Part shown: piece after piece, positions 33,436 to 46,093 of the stretch
Position numbering within the stretch: the first letter of the stretch is position 1
How the letters are laid out: each line of letters opens with the position of its first letter
Origin: Orobanche coerulescens
Lineage: Eukaryota > Streptophyta > Magnoliopsida > Lamiales > Orobanchaceae
Length of the DNA stretch: 64,000 nt
Direction: 5' to 3'
Assembly: GCA_033398695.1 (NCBI GenBank)
Contig: CM065805.1
Coordinates: 165,269,787-165,333,786, forward strand
Position numbers and translations under genes: made by a program
The notes under the pieces: model-generated
What the model was told of the DNA's origin: nothing
Databases searched by the model: none
What the model saw: the letters and a program-made list of their open reading frames with translations, nothing else

Positions 33436-35522
33436 TGTAATGCCCCGGTCTTTTATATGCATGGACGAAACTTTTAGGGTTTTATAACCCAATCATGTGT
33501 TGTTTTTTCTTATGATTTTCTTACACAATATGTTGCTATATGATGATATGATGCTATGTTGAATTTGTGGGATTTTTATAAAATGTTTGGTGTTTTGAAA
33601 GTAAGGAAGAATCATGCTTAGTTCTTGATATGTTGATATATGTTCAAGAGTGACTTGATGATTATGATGATATATGAAAGGAGTACATGATATGTTTTTG
33701 TTAGATTTTTATAAAATATTTTGGAAATTTATTTGAAAACAAGAGCATGAAGTTAGATTTACAAAGTTGGAAGATGTGTTGGTAATATTTGATGTAGTTA
33801 AGGATTGAGGATTTCAAAGTCATGTTTAGGTCATTTGTATGTTAGGACCAAGACTTTGATTATCAACATGAGTGTATGTTAAGTGTGTTGTTTGATGTTG
33901 GAAACAATTGATGCTTGATGATGATATTTGATGTTAATGATGTTTGAAGGTTTAATGTTGGAAAATAAGAATGAGTAAGTAGTCATGTTTTCAAAAGAAA
34001 AGATTATGAAATGGAGTTCGTAATGTCGAGAAGCATACTTGTATGTCGACTCCTATATGTGTTACAAGTATGATATGTATGATTAGAGTTTACATGTTTA
34101 GGGTTTTCGTTGCTAGGAACGAGCTCTAGGTTAATATGATGTTTTTCCCATTTTCGTCGGATGTTGGCAGTTTCATTACACTTCATGGAAACGGCCATAA
34201 CTTTCTCTACTTTTAATATTTTTGATATCTGTAAAATGAATATGAAACTAGACTTCAGTGGCTTTCCAGTGGTATAAGATACACTATCTAGTTCTTACTG
34301 TGCACTAACATAATGCTAATTATTTCCAGCCTTGATGCACATTATGTTATGATTATGTTAAGTGTTTGATGATGGTTTTCGAACCAAAGAATGTGTAACG
34401 GACCGTTGTTAGTATATTTATATGTTATATGGTCAGTTAGGTTCTCTAAGGGAACATAGCTTTTATTATTAAACTTAAGTCGAATGCAAAACTCTAAAGT
34501 CCAAACATGTAGATCGAGTCCATTGCCCGTTAGACTTCGTTAAGTTCGATCGACCGCTAAACTTAGTTGTTTCCGATGAAAGGTGGAGCAGCAGACTGAA
34601 GCATAAGGAAGAGTCGAGAATCATTTTTGTTTGCGTTTAATACTTGTCCATGTGAGCTTTCTATACGAAAATGATTTGAGCTTTGCTCAATTTTGATGAA
34701 ATGTTTTACAAGCAAATTATGATTTCAAATGTTTATGATGCATAAAAATTTTTATGTGGATTCTTATGAACTTATCACTGTTGGCTTGCCAACCTATGAA
34801 ATGATCGGATCCTGAGCTAGACAAATGTCGCTGGCCAGGGTTAGTGTACACAGTACTCGGGATTGTGAGCTCTCTTCGCAGTAGCCGATCTCGGGAAGTA
34901 ACGTTCGCGGGAGGTGGCCACCTTCCCCGGCGTAAATTATGGATATGGTGAATCTGATAATATATGCTATGAAATGAAATGATTTAGTAAACATGTGCTT
35001 TTTCCTAAAACCCACGTGTGTTACTGCTTATATGCATGATAACAAATACGAAAGGATGTTTTATGTTTTGGCAGTATGTTCACGGAGTACGTTGTACTCA
35101 GCCCTGTATATGTTTTAAAAATGTGCAGGTTGAGCAGGGGATGTGACGGAGGGTGTTGAGTGGAAGTCTTTTGTTTACGATCAATGTTAAGCTCTGGTTA
35201 CATATCTTCATATATGTAACCAACCATGTTTTTCGGCTGCAAACACTCTTTATGATTTTGCTTTCTAAGTTATGCCGATTGTAATATGCTATGAAGCCTT
35301 TTTCTAAACTTCAAGGCTAATATTATAACTATGTATTCTACTTTGGATTCTAAGTCATTCCCACGGGTTTGACTCCCCTTCATGATACCTTGATAGGTCA
35401 TTCATGGAAATCCACCCATATTCCTTATGAAACGTATGCTTCCCCCTTTCTTCCCCACTTCTTAATTCCTACACTGAGTCACGCTCCGGCTGTGCCGTCC
35501 TTAGGGATAAGGGGCCGTGACA
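33436..35522 (+). repeat. Chromovirus 3' LTR, ~2.1 kb
   Basis: Begins TGTAATGCCCCGG after the gggacgaaatttcttg...agggatagga end typical of chromoviruses and ends gggataaggggccgtgaca. The flank is GTAGT; no left partner remains. No palindrome cluster of the kind seen in other families was found here. Confidence 0.85.
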
Positions 35523-35869
35523 GTAGTTGTACCAACCAATTTATTTTTAAAATAAATACAACAGGATCCATCTCTAATAAATATATGATATCCTTTACGA
35601 TCCATGACCGAAATTGATATAATATTTTTGTGCCCCTTGGGTAAAACAAATACATCATCTAAAGTAATAATAAAATCGGGTTCTAAATCCAACATAAGTG
35701 ATTCGATGTCAGTAGCCTCGACATTATACCCACTACCGACTGTCACCATCACTTCTCCAGCTCCAGACTTCCTACTTCGTTCCAAATCCTGATTCATTGT
35801 ACATATGTAAGAACTTGCACCAAAATCAAGTATCAAAGAAGTGGAAGAAACAGTTTCGAAAAAATTCAT
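35523..35869 (-). pseudogene. Copia protease fragment
   Basis: Minus-strand translation includes SLILDFGASSYICTM, the region of the Copia protease active site; the usual DSGA is changed to DFGA. It continues with VTVGSGYNVEATDIESL and VFVLPKGHKNIISISVMDRK, matching Copia protease/pre-integrase order. The fragment ends exactly at the chromovirus LTR, so the Gypsy element (or a deletion) cut it. It could be the missing upstream part of the Copia pol at 16000-18535. Confidence 0.8.
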
Positions 35870-36929
35870 TTCACTGAATAAACTGAAAACTTCTATGCCA
35901 TGAAAAAATTGATTGATGGGATGCAGATGTAATAGGTAAATTACAGAAAACTGTCAATCCAGAGGATGTCATAAGCAAGCATCCAGTAAAGCTTTTATGT
36001 ATACATAAACCGCTAGACCTACCACTCAATCCCTAGGCTAACCCACTGGGTTGTGATGTTGCAAGTCATCGTAATGGTTAGGCTAATAACTAAGCAGCGT
36101 ATATAAGAAAACATGGAGCTCAAGAATGGCAATACTTTGTTGTAGGTTGGCGGTGGGGGGTGGGGAGCAGCCAAAGCGGCATTCCCACCTACCGAAGAGA
36201 GTGTTTAGTAGTTATAAAGAGTGGCTCTAACTGCACTTATATGAGTACAATGTCCAGTGGGTGCAATTTATATCATCGTGTACATGTGTCATTTATCCAA
36301 TGTCGTGGAACACCATTACGGAACTCGAGTCTCAATCCTAAAGTCGGTGCATCCTTGCACAAGTTCTTCGAGCATATTAGTGGTGAGTAGGCAGCGAGTT
36401 GATTTACATCAAATTTTATGACTTTTACATTGCAAAATAAATTAACGAGTCTTTCATAGTCGAGATTTATCATAAACAAAGAATTGATAACAAGATCAAG
36501 ATCCATTGTATTCTTGAACTAACTTGTAAAGGCAGCCACATATACGCAGTACATATAATCAAATTTAAGACAAAACCAAGCAAAACAGGAAAGCCCGACT
36601 CGGGAACTGATTTAATATGACCTACAAGAAAACAAAATATCATCCATGACAGCCAGCAAACTAAGCTACTGGAGCAAGCAACACCTAACAAAGTTGTAAA
36701 TAGAGATATAAGTGAGAAACATTCCAAAATCAAAAGTAACGGATACCAAAACTTCTGGGGATGATGCTGCATTTCGACTCCAATCCACGATAGTTCAAAT
36801 TTGGCAAAACACTAAAAGTCCCATGGGAAACGCCACTCGACTAATCTCTGCAATAGATTTCACAAAAAACAAATGCAACTTAAAATGAGATGACATACTA
36901 TATCTCCAAAAATCATAAGTCTCTTATTC
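35870..36929. other. Low-repeat flank downstream of the host gene
   Basis: No transposon signature or protein domain is recognised. 36470-36772 has an open minus-strand frame of ~100 codons rich in Leu/Phe that looks like 3' UTR rather than a gene. The part nearest 36929 is probably the 3' UTR of the L1-domain gene. Confidence 0.45.
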
Positions 36930-37838
36930 TCATTCCATCCTTTTCTTTTTGCCGGATTTTTCAACCGATTCATCTCTACTCTTTTTCCCATCCAAAACAA
37001 AACTACCATCACCAACTTTACCGAGCTCAGCATTATCTCTCTGCAAAACAATCTGTTTCCTGTAAATAGGCATCGCTAAGGAATCCGAAAACTTCAAGTG
37101 GAAGCATCTAATCCCACCCCATTTCTTCGGTACAATCTCCAAAAGTCTATCAACGGCCTCAAACACATTCTCCACAATCTCTTTACTCTCTGTAACACCC
37201 CATTTCCCAATCCTCAGCACGCTGCAAGTCCCACTACTCAGGCACAACAAACTTGATTTAAACGAGTTTTCTATTTCCTCCTTCCAGTTACTACCATCGG
37301 CGTTCAAATTGACAGGTACAGGAATTTTTCTCTTCTTCTTGTAGAAAACCTTCCCCAATACATTAGGAAGCAAAGGGACGACATTTTTGGCCGCGAGAAA
37401 CACATCGAATGAATCGTAGAGTTTTTTCTTTAATTCGAAGGACTTGTAATCGGACCTGAGCTTCGAGAGCTTAAAAACGCGTTTGATAATGGGGACGCCT
37501 TGAGCTACGAGTGTTTTTCGGGCGGATTCGACGGTGACTTTTTTGCCGTCGACGATGAGACAGAGGTTTAAGGTGGAGCCATCTGGAGAGAGAAGAGAGT
37601 GGGGGAGGGGGATACGGTGGGGTTCGAGAGTAAGGGTTTTTGGTGGGGCTTTTTTTAAGGTTACTGAGAGGTATATGAAATCGTCGCCTTCATCTTCTTC
37701 TTGTTGTTGTTGTTCTTCATCGCTAATCTCATGATCGGATTGTGAGTCTGATTTCTTCTGCTTTTTCCATTTGAGGAGGGCATTCACTGCTTTGCGAACT
37801 GTATCCTCCTTGATTTTATCTTTACAAGAGGCTGCCAT
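36930..37838 (-). CDS. Ribosomal L1 domain-containing protein (RSL1D1/UTP30-like)
   Basis: An intact 302-codon, intronless gene. The start MAASCKDKIKEDTVRKAV is chosen because the first ATG opens the conserved N-terminal helix. Residues ~12-30 form a basic helix (VRKAVNALLKWKKQKK), 34-53 an acidic Glu/Gln-rich stretch, ~55-275 the L1 fold (FIYLSVTLKKAPPKT; KLYDSFDVFLAAKNVVPLLP; LGKVFYKKKRKIPVPV; CSVLRIGKWG), and the tail is Lys-rich (KKSRDESVEKSGKKKRME), suiting a nucleolar protein. Family members act in ribosome biogenesis and contact pre-ribosomal RNA. The function here is inferred from the family. It is the only complete host-like gene in the window, with no stop or frameshift. Its upstream region was displaced by a hAT MITE 178 bp before the ATG. 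Confidence 0.88.
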   Translation of the reverse strand: MAASCKDKIKEDTVRKAVNALLKWKKQKKSDSQSDHEISDEEQQQQEEDEGDDFIYLSVTLKKAPPKTLTLEPHRIPLPHSLLSPDGSTLNLCLIVDGKKVTVESARKTLVAQGVPIIKRVFKLSKLRSDYKSFELKKKLYDSFDVFLAAKNVVPLLPNVLGKVFYKKKRKIPVPVNLNADGSNWKEEIENSFKSSLLCLSSGTCSVLRIGKWGVTESKEIVENVFEAVDRLLEIVPKKWGGIRCFHLKFSDSLAMPIYRKQIVLQRDNAELGKVGDGSFVLDGKKSRDESVEKSGKKKRME

Positions 37839-38015
37839 GGAGGATGGTTATGTGCAGCTTCGCGGCGATTGGAAGGCGGGTGGCGGCGATTGGAAGGCGG
37901 CCGGCGGCGCTTGATACAGGCAGGAAGGAGGAGAAAGCGCACCCAATAAACCCCAATATGTTTTCTTTATTCCAAAATGGTCCTTATGTGGTTTTCTCCA
38001 TACAAGTATTATTAT
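37839..38015 (-). promoter_or_regulatory. Residual 5' flank of the L1-domain gene
   Basis: Only 177 bp separate the ATG from the hAT insertion. The stretch is GC-rich near the ATG with a short direct repeat (ggcggcgattggaaggcgg). No clear TATA box is visible on the minus strand, so the promoter may lie here as a TATA-less type or have been moved beyond 45739. Confidence 0.4.
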
Positions 38016-38271
38016 TAGAGATGTTAAACGGGCTAGCTCTAACGGTTCCGAGTTAGTCTTATCGGGCTTCGGGCAAAATGGTTTGGGCCAAAAAAACTCG
38101 GATTTAAACGGGTTAGGAAATATTGGCCCTAACCCTAACCCTAGCGGGCTTCGGGCTAAACGGGCTAAACGGGCTAAATACTTAAGAAATATATTTTTTA
38201 TTTTATAAGTCATAAACCAACAAAAAATACAGTAACAATATATATATATATATATTAACAAATATACTATA

Positions 38272-38503
38272 TGTTTCAGGAGAAAGTAAAAAGACTGTAA
38301 ATAAAGTCAATCAATTGTATTCATAACACTGATAGAGGGGCCTTTATATAGGCATTACAATGAGAGTCCTTCCATACATAGGATTCCTAGATAAGGTAAG
38401 ACATCTAATAGGATCCTACTACCTCTAGAAGGATCTAGAACCTTCCATCTATGTATCTACAACCAAGACAGGTAAGACACATCACGGAATAATAATTCTA
38501 ACA
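38272..38503 (-). repeat. Ivana-like Copia 3' LTR
   Basis: Pairs with 45195-45425 at roughly 90% by eye; small indels separate them, suggesting a moderately old insertion. Confidence 0.92.
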
Positions 38504-41500
38504 CTCCGTGTCGAGCAATAATACAATAATGGTGCAGAAGATGTTGCCTTCGTAAAAACCTATTCCAAGCCAAAACAAAACCCCATGGGAAAAATAAAGG
38601 CTTGATGAGGAAAAGATTGCAACGCACCAACATAACATGTCATGTATACTCCCCATGATGTATACATAACGACTCACCCTGATGAGTACCTCAAATCATA
38701 GGAGTCGGATGCCAAGTTGCCCTCACAACTATACCAAGAAAAAAACTCAGTGGGAAAAATACCTCTTGGTCTAAGTTGAACAGAAGTACAACGCATCATT
38801 GTATGAATGTTCTCATAGGTCGCCTCGTTAAAAACCTTACCAAGTGAAAACCCAGTGGGAAAAACAAACCTTGATTTAAGGACAAAAAGAGCGCGACACA
38901 TCCAAAGTGCAGAGTCACTAAAAACTTATCCGAAAATCAAGTTTTCTAAAGTCTTGACCTCCATGCACTAAATCAGTCATAACTTCTTCGATTCAATAGG
39001 TATCAATGAAACTGTAAGAACTTATGAAAACTAGACACCCATAGCTTTTCATTCACATACAGTACGTAACCTTGATCGACCTGAGCAGATCACAAAGCTC
39101 TATCGAAGTTGACTCAGCAAATTACCGGACATATCCTGTCCTACTTTGCAACAATAGTCATATGTTACTCAATCATGATGGATGTGATCAAATGGTTGGT
39201 TTCCTTGGAAAGTAGACACAAACTTTTCCAATGGCACCAATTTCACCATTTTCCATCAAGTGAACTGCCCTGTAGGTCATATGGGAGATAGACCAACACA
39301 TTCTGGGCAGATTCGGGTATCAGTTTTCAAGTGTCCTTTTTATCGAGATAGAGCGAGCTTCAAGCTTCTTGTCAATCACAGACATTGCGGAGCGCATCCT
39401 AGGCCATCATCACAGTGGCTTTACCGGATTATTACGAATGAGTACATCGAGTCAAACATGAGTACATAATACCGTACTTTTCAAGACTGCATCATCACTT
39501 AAGTGAGCCAAGTCTTATGATGACTTCGACTAATCATTGGGAATCATATAGTCATTACTTTATCGTCTTTTAGGGAAACCGTCCCTTAGATTGCCTTAAA
39601 CCGATTGATGAATACGCATCATCAAGTGTCCCAAGATCCTTTCATTCTTAACTTTGGATTTAGCGGAATCTCTTAGTCTCATAAGAGTACATCACTATAA
39701 ACCCTTAGTTTTACACACAAAAGCTTCATATCTCTTCCAAATCAAGTATATACTTAGTATGCGTTCCTGACAATCACTTGCCGACGCGCTACGTGGTCAG
39801 GAGCCACTTGATTTGAGTCTGATCCACCACGAGATCCTTTTTATCACTTAACTTAGTTCCCCACTAAGATAAAATTTAACCACAAGCTGCACGTCAGTTT
39901 TTGGGAAACTATCTAACTAAAAAGATAGTAGATGCTATAACATCCATTACGATAGCACAACTAAGTTTCGTGTCATCGTAGTCGATTCCAGTGCGTTCAT
40001 GAGAAACCTCGCGTCATGAGGTGAGTTTAACTCTTTCTCTCACTCGCTTTGACAAAGTATACGGATAGATCTTATCTTTGGAGTGTCGGCACCACTTCAA
40101 CAAAGGGCTATCACTTTGTTCATAATGGAGTCGCATAGGTTTCCATTTTAGTCCAAGGCTACAACGTTGTAGATTTTCAACGAAGTATGGTTCGATTAAA
40201 CTTACATTCCACGTCCTCATGAACCGGCTTTACTCATAGAGTACTCTTTATGTATTGGCATTCATTGAGGCGTCCCCCAATGATGACTATAATCCAGAAT
40301 CACATGAGACGGATGAGTTCATTTGATCATATGATCAAGTTTCATTTACCAAACTCGCATACATTCTTAGCGAGAGTATTTATCGAACCAAGTGGCATCC
40401 CAATACTCTATGAGATCCACGGCCTAGTAACACCATCTACCACAATTTGTGGTGTTACCATGTCACCATTTATAGGTGACGAACGTCCATGACCGGACAC
40501 AATCCTTGCAGACATGTTTGCAGCATGTATTTAATCTCGTCACTTTAGGGAACTTGGTGAGGCACAGTAGGGACAAGCTACGACAATTCCAAGTCGTTCT
40601 ACTCGAACATGATCGTTCGCATCTCCCCCTAACGACGGGAAGACTGGCTCATCAAAGTGACATACGAGATCGTCTGCCAAGGTATATTTTAAGCGGACTA
40701 TGAGTGAAAGCGCATGTCATATTCATCATTTATAACCTGTCATAATGCGTTGTGGTGACGCACTTTGGCACATGAACATGCGGACGATAAAGGTTTTCAG
40801 TGTTAACACAATCCAGTTAACAAAATGCATATTGTTATACTTTTAACTAAGCATTTGAATGATGATAGGTATAGGTGAATATGACATGTTGACCTATGCT
40901 ACATAGCCGTAGCTACTGGTCTTGAGAATTCAACAAAACCGCCACCATGCACCACCGGGATCGAACATGAAGAAACGATTGAACCGATGATAGGCCGTTG
41001 GTCTTATTGAACCTCTAGTGCTTTCTTGAAGAGTTCACTCCCTTCACCAGCCCCAAACACCTCAAAATTTCGTGAGCATGTATAAAAGGGTGTTTAGGAT
41101 TCCCAAACCATCAACCTTGTGGTAAAAAAACCAATCGAAATGACATCGAACTGGTTAATAGGACGGCTGGTGGTATGTGAAAACTTCATTTAAGTGGTTC
41201 ACCTCCTTCCAAGTCTCCAAATGGCACCAAAATTTGTGAGAAGGTAGCCTTGGATGTTAGGAAGTACTCGTTAAAATTTCACTTTAAGACTTGGTATAAA
41301 AAGTGGGTGAACCGACCTTTACAATGACTGGTCCGCAAGTTGGACAACCATAACTCAGGTTTCATCAACTTATCAATCATTGTCAAAGGAACAACATAAC
41401 ATATAAATGTTATTACTTGAGTACGACCATTTGTGAACACCATCATATCATCATAAGCCACCCATGCTAATACTTATGATCATGTATGTATAAGGACTCG

Positions 41501-44500
41501 GTGAAAAGGGAGGACTCAGCACCATGCTTATGCGAGTCGCTATATTATTCTCTTTAGCATATGAGGGTGTCGTCTCCTAATCGTGCCAAAGAATAGGCTT
41601 TAATCAATGAACATGGCTAAGAAGGATCATTGGGGGGGTCTTTAGCATCACACATGTTTATGAAAACAAGACGCAGATGACATAAATATCATCATCGGTC
41701 ATGAGCCCTGCTCACGACTCCACCAACGTACTTTGGTGTCTTTGATCCAACTAGTTTCTTTGTTCAAAGAAAATGATGTCCATGACAATACCGTGGTATA
41801 TGGATCATCAAACTGTCCAAACTCTGGACTATTAAAGCCTAAATGTGTCAATGTCCCAATACATCTTCTGGTTACAAAAACCGATGCAAGCCGGACCATA
41901 TTGACTCATGAATATTTTTCCTTTCACATATCCAATACAACTGATGCATAAGATTTTATTTCTCACAAATCATAATGAGATGCTATGAGTGATACACTTT
42001 GGCATATGTATCATCGAGTCATAACATGGTTCAATTGTTACGGAACATATGTGACTAGAAAACGCCATTCGGCATTCAACAACTTGAGCATTATACCGCT
42101 CATTGATTGTGATGATCTATTCATCATAGTCACAATGGATTTATAAACCGAAATCCAAAAATATCGTGTTCCTTGAAAATAACTTAATACGCACTCAATT
42201 TCGCTTGCAAAATTTTACAAATATGAGCATAGCGAACACTCTAATAAAATAGAGATTTTATACCAGATACGATCAAAATGATCTATCATATTGAGTGCAT
42301 AACATGGAAAGGTTTTATACCTAAGGGTCAAAATTACAACACAAGCATGGTGTAACACTACCATGCACACGCTCGACCTTCTTATAAGGGTGCGTATTTT
42401 GGGCTTCCCCAAGGAAACTGTTTTTCAACATTTGAAAGATGATAGTTTAGCGTACAACGCATACCAAAAACTGCATCATCTATGGCAAATTCGGCCAAAA
42501 AGAGGTTGAAAAATATGTGTCATAAGACCACTTGCAAATTTAAGATGGGAACCAAGTTGGTTGGGACAAAAGTTAGCACAATCGCTGGAAATAAAATTTC
42601 GCGCAGCTTGACCTTTGTTCACTAAAACAGCGATAACTCCCTTGTTAGGAAGTCTATGGACGAACGGTCAGATGTTCTGGAAACTAGACTTCCGTATATT
42701 TCTATCCATATATTGTGCACCACACGGATCATTAAACTCAGATCACAGTGCATGTTTTAATTGGCTGCTTTAGTATTTCCCAAGTTTAGTGAGAAAACAA
42801 GGTTGAGACCATATCCAATGGCATAACTGTTGATGCAAAACCATGACAATGACAGCCATAGGTGCGTTTAAATGCAGTAGGGTGTTCGATTTCTTATCTA
42901 GACTAATGATCCTTTCGGTAACTCCAAGTTGGTAGACTTGCAGAGAAAGTAGGAATGTCGGTACAGCTAAGGCTGTTTAAAAACCACTGATTCCGTTTGA
43001 ACTTTCAAAGCATAAACAAATACCAAGGGGGATGCGCCTAGTCATGATCAAAGTGTAGACAAAATCCACCAAAGTGCATCAAATCAACCAAGTATTTTAA
43101 TTCTCAATTTGCAAGTATATGTCATAATAGCCATGTTATATAGATACAACGCGGTGCATCATAATTAAGCATTTTGAACCATGAGACATAATGAATATAC
43201 CATAACCAACTTGTCTTGACCATCCAATAAGATCGACTAAACATAGTCAAATGTATAAGGCACATGCCTTTACAAATACTCGGAAAAATATTCGGACCTA
43301 TAGTCATACGAACTATAATCGAGGTCAACGAATTCATGTACTTAACGCAATATGTCATTGCTTTACATGTTAAAATTCATGAGAATTACTCGTACATTCT
43401 TTCATATATCTTATTGCAAGGAGACGGTGCATGACTACACCCACATGCAATATTTTATTTTAATAGGATAAAAGATGGAGTTTTCCAAGTATGGGATTGG
43501 GTCAAGACCAACGTGGTGGTCGCTCAATTCAACGTGACAATTCCGTCACAAATCGATTTTAACCACGACATATCCGTCGCAATCGATGTTTGTCCCATTT
43601 GTACGTCACAAATCCGTGACTAATCATGAACGAGTCATAACTTTACCGTTACCGATAATGTTCATTTTTTTCAATTGTTGGTTTAAAATCGACAAAACAG
43701 CGACGTCAAATCGCACCCAAAACGTGGTGTATGCAACAACCACAAATATCGACTTTCAACAATTATCCGTGACTCCCCCAGGACCGTCACACAGTTTACT
43801 TCGACATCCGAGAGTGATACCACCTCTCATTGTCTCATCCACCGCAAAGTAGTGAGGGAGATAAAGAACCCAAATACCCAATTCCCCAAAAAAAAATTCC
43901 CAAAAGAGAGGAATTGAAAAATGGGAACTTTAATAAAATCTTACGGGTACTTGGTTCCATATCTGCTTTAGTCCTTGAACGGGAGATTCTCTCCATATGA
44001 GCAACATATTTTCGTGGGTATTCCGTTCTATATTTACTTTGATCCTTGAACGGGATAATAAATATGGCTTCTTTCCATATTTTGCACATCATCACGAGTA
44101 ATATATTTTCCTATATGCACGTAAAACATAAACATGTAAGATTCATAAGTGTACAAATCAATGAACAAATGAATCATTAAGCAGGAAAAGATGGAGAGTT
44201 GAGAAACGCCCGGATAGGGCTATTGGCTCGATAATTCGGCCGGAAAAGGACTCGAGCGCGGTGATGCAGCAGCTCGGTATTGGATGAGGTCGGATCTCCA
44301 AATTTCCTCGTAAAAATCTGCTTCTGTTCGGCGGCAGATTTAGTAATCAATATTATTCATAATCCGATCTTCACCGTTGAATATACAGATATTTGTGTTG
44401 AGAAGTTGCTGTCAAAATTTCACACCGATCCGACGGTTAACGAATTGGGAAACATGATTTTAGTGCGACTCCACTGTGCAGAAAATTTACACGCGGAAAT

Positions 44501-45194
44501 TCTCGTCTCTCGTTTTTTTTTTCGATTTTGATAGGTTTTGTCTCGATTGCACTAGGTTTTCAAACATTAAATATCACGTGCATAAAACTGTTTGGACGAT
44601 CCGGCGGTGCTTCGATCAGATCGGGTCGCAGCCTTAGGCAACAGTTGGCTTGGATGAAAACGGATCTGCCGAAAGCGGTGGTCGGCCAAGAATCGGTCGG
44701 GTCACAACCGACCGGATCGATCGCGAGTCGGGTTCGGGCTGGGCAAGAATCGCTCTGTACAAACCGGGGCGGGCCAAACTCGGGCTGGGTGAGTGGGCCG
44801 AGGCTCTACGGACTGGTTGCATACCTGGAGGACGGAGTCGCGACGCGGTTTGGTGTGTTGCAGAAGGCGACGGCGATGCGGGTCTGGGAAGAAGACAGAT
44901 CGCGGTGGTTCGTAATCGGATTTCTAGTACTTTTCGGTCAGGTCGCCGCAGGTCAGAGGTGCACGGCGAACGAATCTCGGATGGATGCGATGATGCGGGC
45001 GGCGATGGTGTCCACTGCGCTTGTGGGTCAGTCGGCGGTCTTCTTGTTGAGGAAGGTGAAGGCGTAACCAACCAATCAAGTTACTCTCGGTGGCATGAGA
45101 TAGGAATTAGGGTTTCGATTTTTTTGATTTTTTTTTCTAATTTCAATTTCTGATTTAATTTTTCCTACTCGGTTGAGATACTACGCCGATAACG

Positions 45195-45425
45195 TGTTTC
45201 AGAGAAAGTAAAAGACTCTAAATAGAGTCAATCAATCGTATTCATAACACTCGATAGAGAGGCCTCTATATGGCATTACAACGAGAGTCCTTCCATACAT
45301 GTGTGACGCCTAGATAAGGTAAGACATCTAATAGGATCCTACTACCTCTGAAGGATCTAGAACCTTCCATCTATGTATCTACAACCAAGACAGAAGACAC
45401 ATCACTTTAATAATAATTCTTAACA
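45195..45425 (-). repeat. Ivana-like Copia 5' LTR
   Basis: Adjacent to the PBS-like site on the minus strand (45194-45177) and to the CTATA duplication on the right. Confidence 0.92.
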
Positions 45426-45747
45426 CTATAATAAATATAACAAAAAATACATTTTTATGTATATACATATATATCTATATACACACTATATTAACAAATA
45501 CAGTAATAATATATATTATATAATATTAATATATATTACATATATAATAGTAATATATGTTATATATAAATATAGTATTACTGTAGGTTATATATATATA
45601 TATATATATAATGAATAATTTTAACGGCTTAAGAAATCTGTCGCCAAAAAGTTCTCAATTTAAACGGCAGAATATCTGGCCATAACCTTTTGGCGGGTTA
45701 ACGGGCCAATCACTGACCCGATCCCGTTTAACATCTCTAATTATTAT

Positions 45748-46093
45748 GGTTGCAAGGACCCACCGGGCCAAAGGCAAAAATCGAGCCAGAATCAGCCCAA
45801 GCCCGAACCATGCAACTTGCAAGGACTAGTGAAAAATTGGTAAGCTCAACGGGCCAGGCCGTACCGCTATTTTTAATGCGCAAATCCAACCACTAGAGAA
45901 GGTTTTTTTACTTATTTATAAAATAATATTTATATCTCAATTACATAAATAACTAGAATATTTTAAATTTGTATAACACCCCAGAGTTAGCAAGTTATCG
46001 TATCATGGGCCCATTGTAGGACCCGTAAAATTATTTTGGTAGTTTAAAGATATCAAAAATAAGTTAAAAATAAGCATTTCCCCGAGATAAAAT
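45748..46093. other. Short interval between hAT and CACTA elements
   Basis: Contains the former upstream flank of the L1-domain gene (rich in gggcc/ccaagcccgaa) and, from ~45975, a phrase gtataacaccccagagttagc that looks like a Gypsy LTR end. No gene seen. Confidence 0.4.

Larger units (their letters stand above)
19745..35522 (+). mobile_element. Chromovirus (Tekay-like) Gypsy remnant, split and rearranged
   Basis: Remaining parts are the gag zinc-knuckle region (19745-19929 continuing at 32631-32855), an inverted RNase H fragment (32856-33044), the integrase end with chromodomain-like tail (33045-33425), a chromovirus-type end (gggacgaaatttcttgttagaggg) and a 2.1-kb 3' LTR (33436-35522). 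The 5' LTR, protease, reverse transcriptase and integrase core are gone. The D1 Copia element is inserted inside the gag zinc-knuckle codons. Confidence 0.8.
38272..45425 (-). mobile_element. Ivana/Oryco-like Copia element without coding capacity
   Basis: Short LTRs (232 and 231 bp; 38272-38503 and 45195-45425) begin TGTTTCAG and end TAACA; the duplication CTATA is perfect (38267-38271; 45426-45430). On the minus strand the 45195 LTR is followed by CGTTATCGGCGTAGTATC, close to the cgttatcagcacga site of Ivana/Oryco elements, and near the other LTR lies the typical phrase tttttcccactgggttttcact (about 38845-38867). Orientation is therefore minus. The 6.7-kb internal region has no gag or pol motif in any frame: a large non-autonomous (LARD-like) derivative. 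Internal DNA includes a ~60-bp imperfect duplication (about 43945-44060). Confidence 0.85.
38016..45739. mobile_element. hAT MITE enlarged by a nested Copia element
   Basis: Terminal repeats TAGAGATGTTAAACGGG and its inverse (CCCGTTTAACATCTCTA) bound the element. The 8-bp duplication ATTATTAT is perfect (38008-38015; 45740-45747). Without the nested Copia element it would be ~565 bp and has no transposase. The left arm has repeated cgggctaaa units (38150-38178). The termini resemble those of the smaller hAT MITE at 16380. Confidence 0.92.

Noticed and set aside
36470..36772. 100-codon hydrophobic minus-strand ORF as a small membrane protein gene
   Set aside because: No homology recognised, directly downstream of the L1-domain gene and AT-rich; better explained as 3' UTR or flank.
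38133..38152. ccctaaccctaaccctagc as an interstitial telomere repeat
   Set aside because: Only about three units of a six-base form (plant telomeres are CCCTAAA) within the arm of a hAT MITE that has many ggcta/ctaac variants.
44528..45153. Overlapping ORFs of 145-179 codons on both strands
   Set aside because: They lie in the leader region next to the PBS of the Ivana-like element, have no domain, and result from a GC-rich patch.
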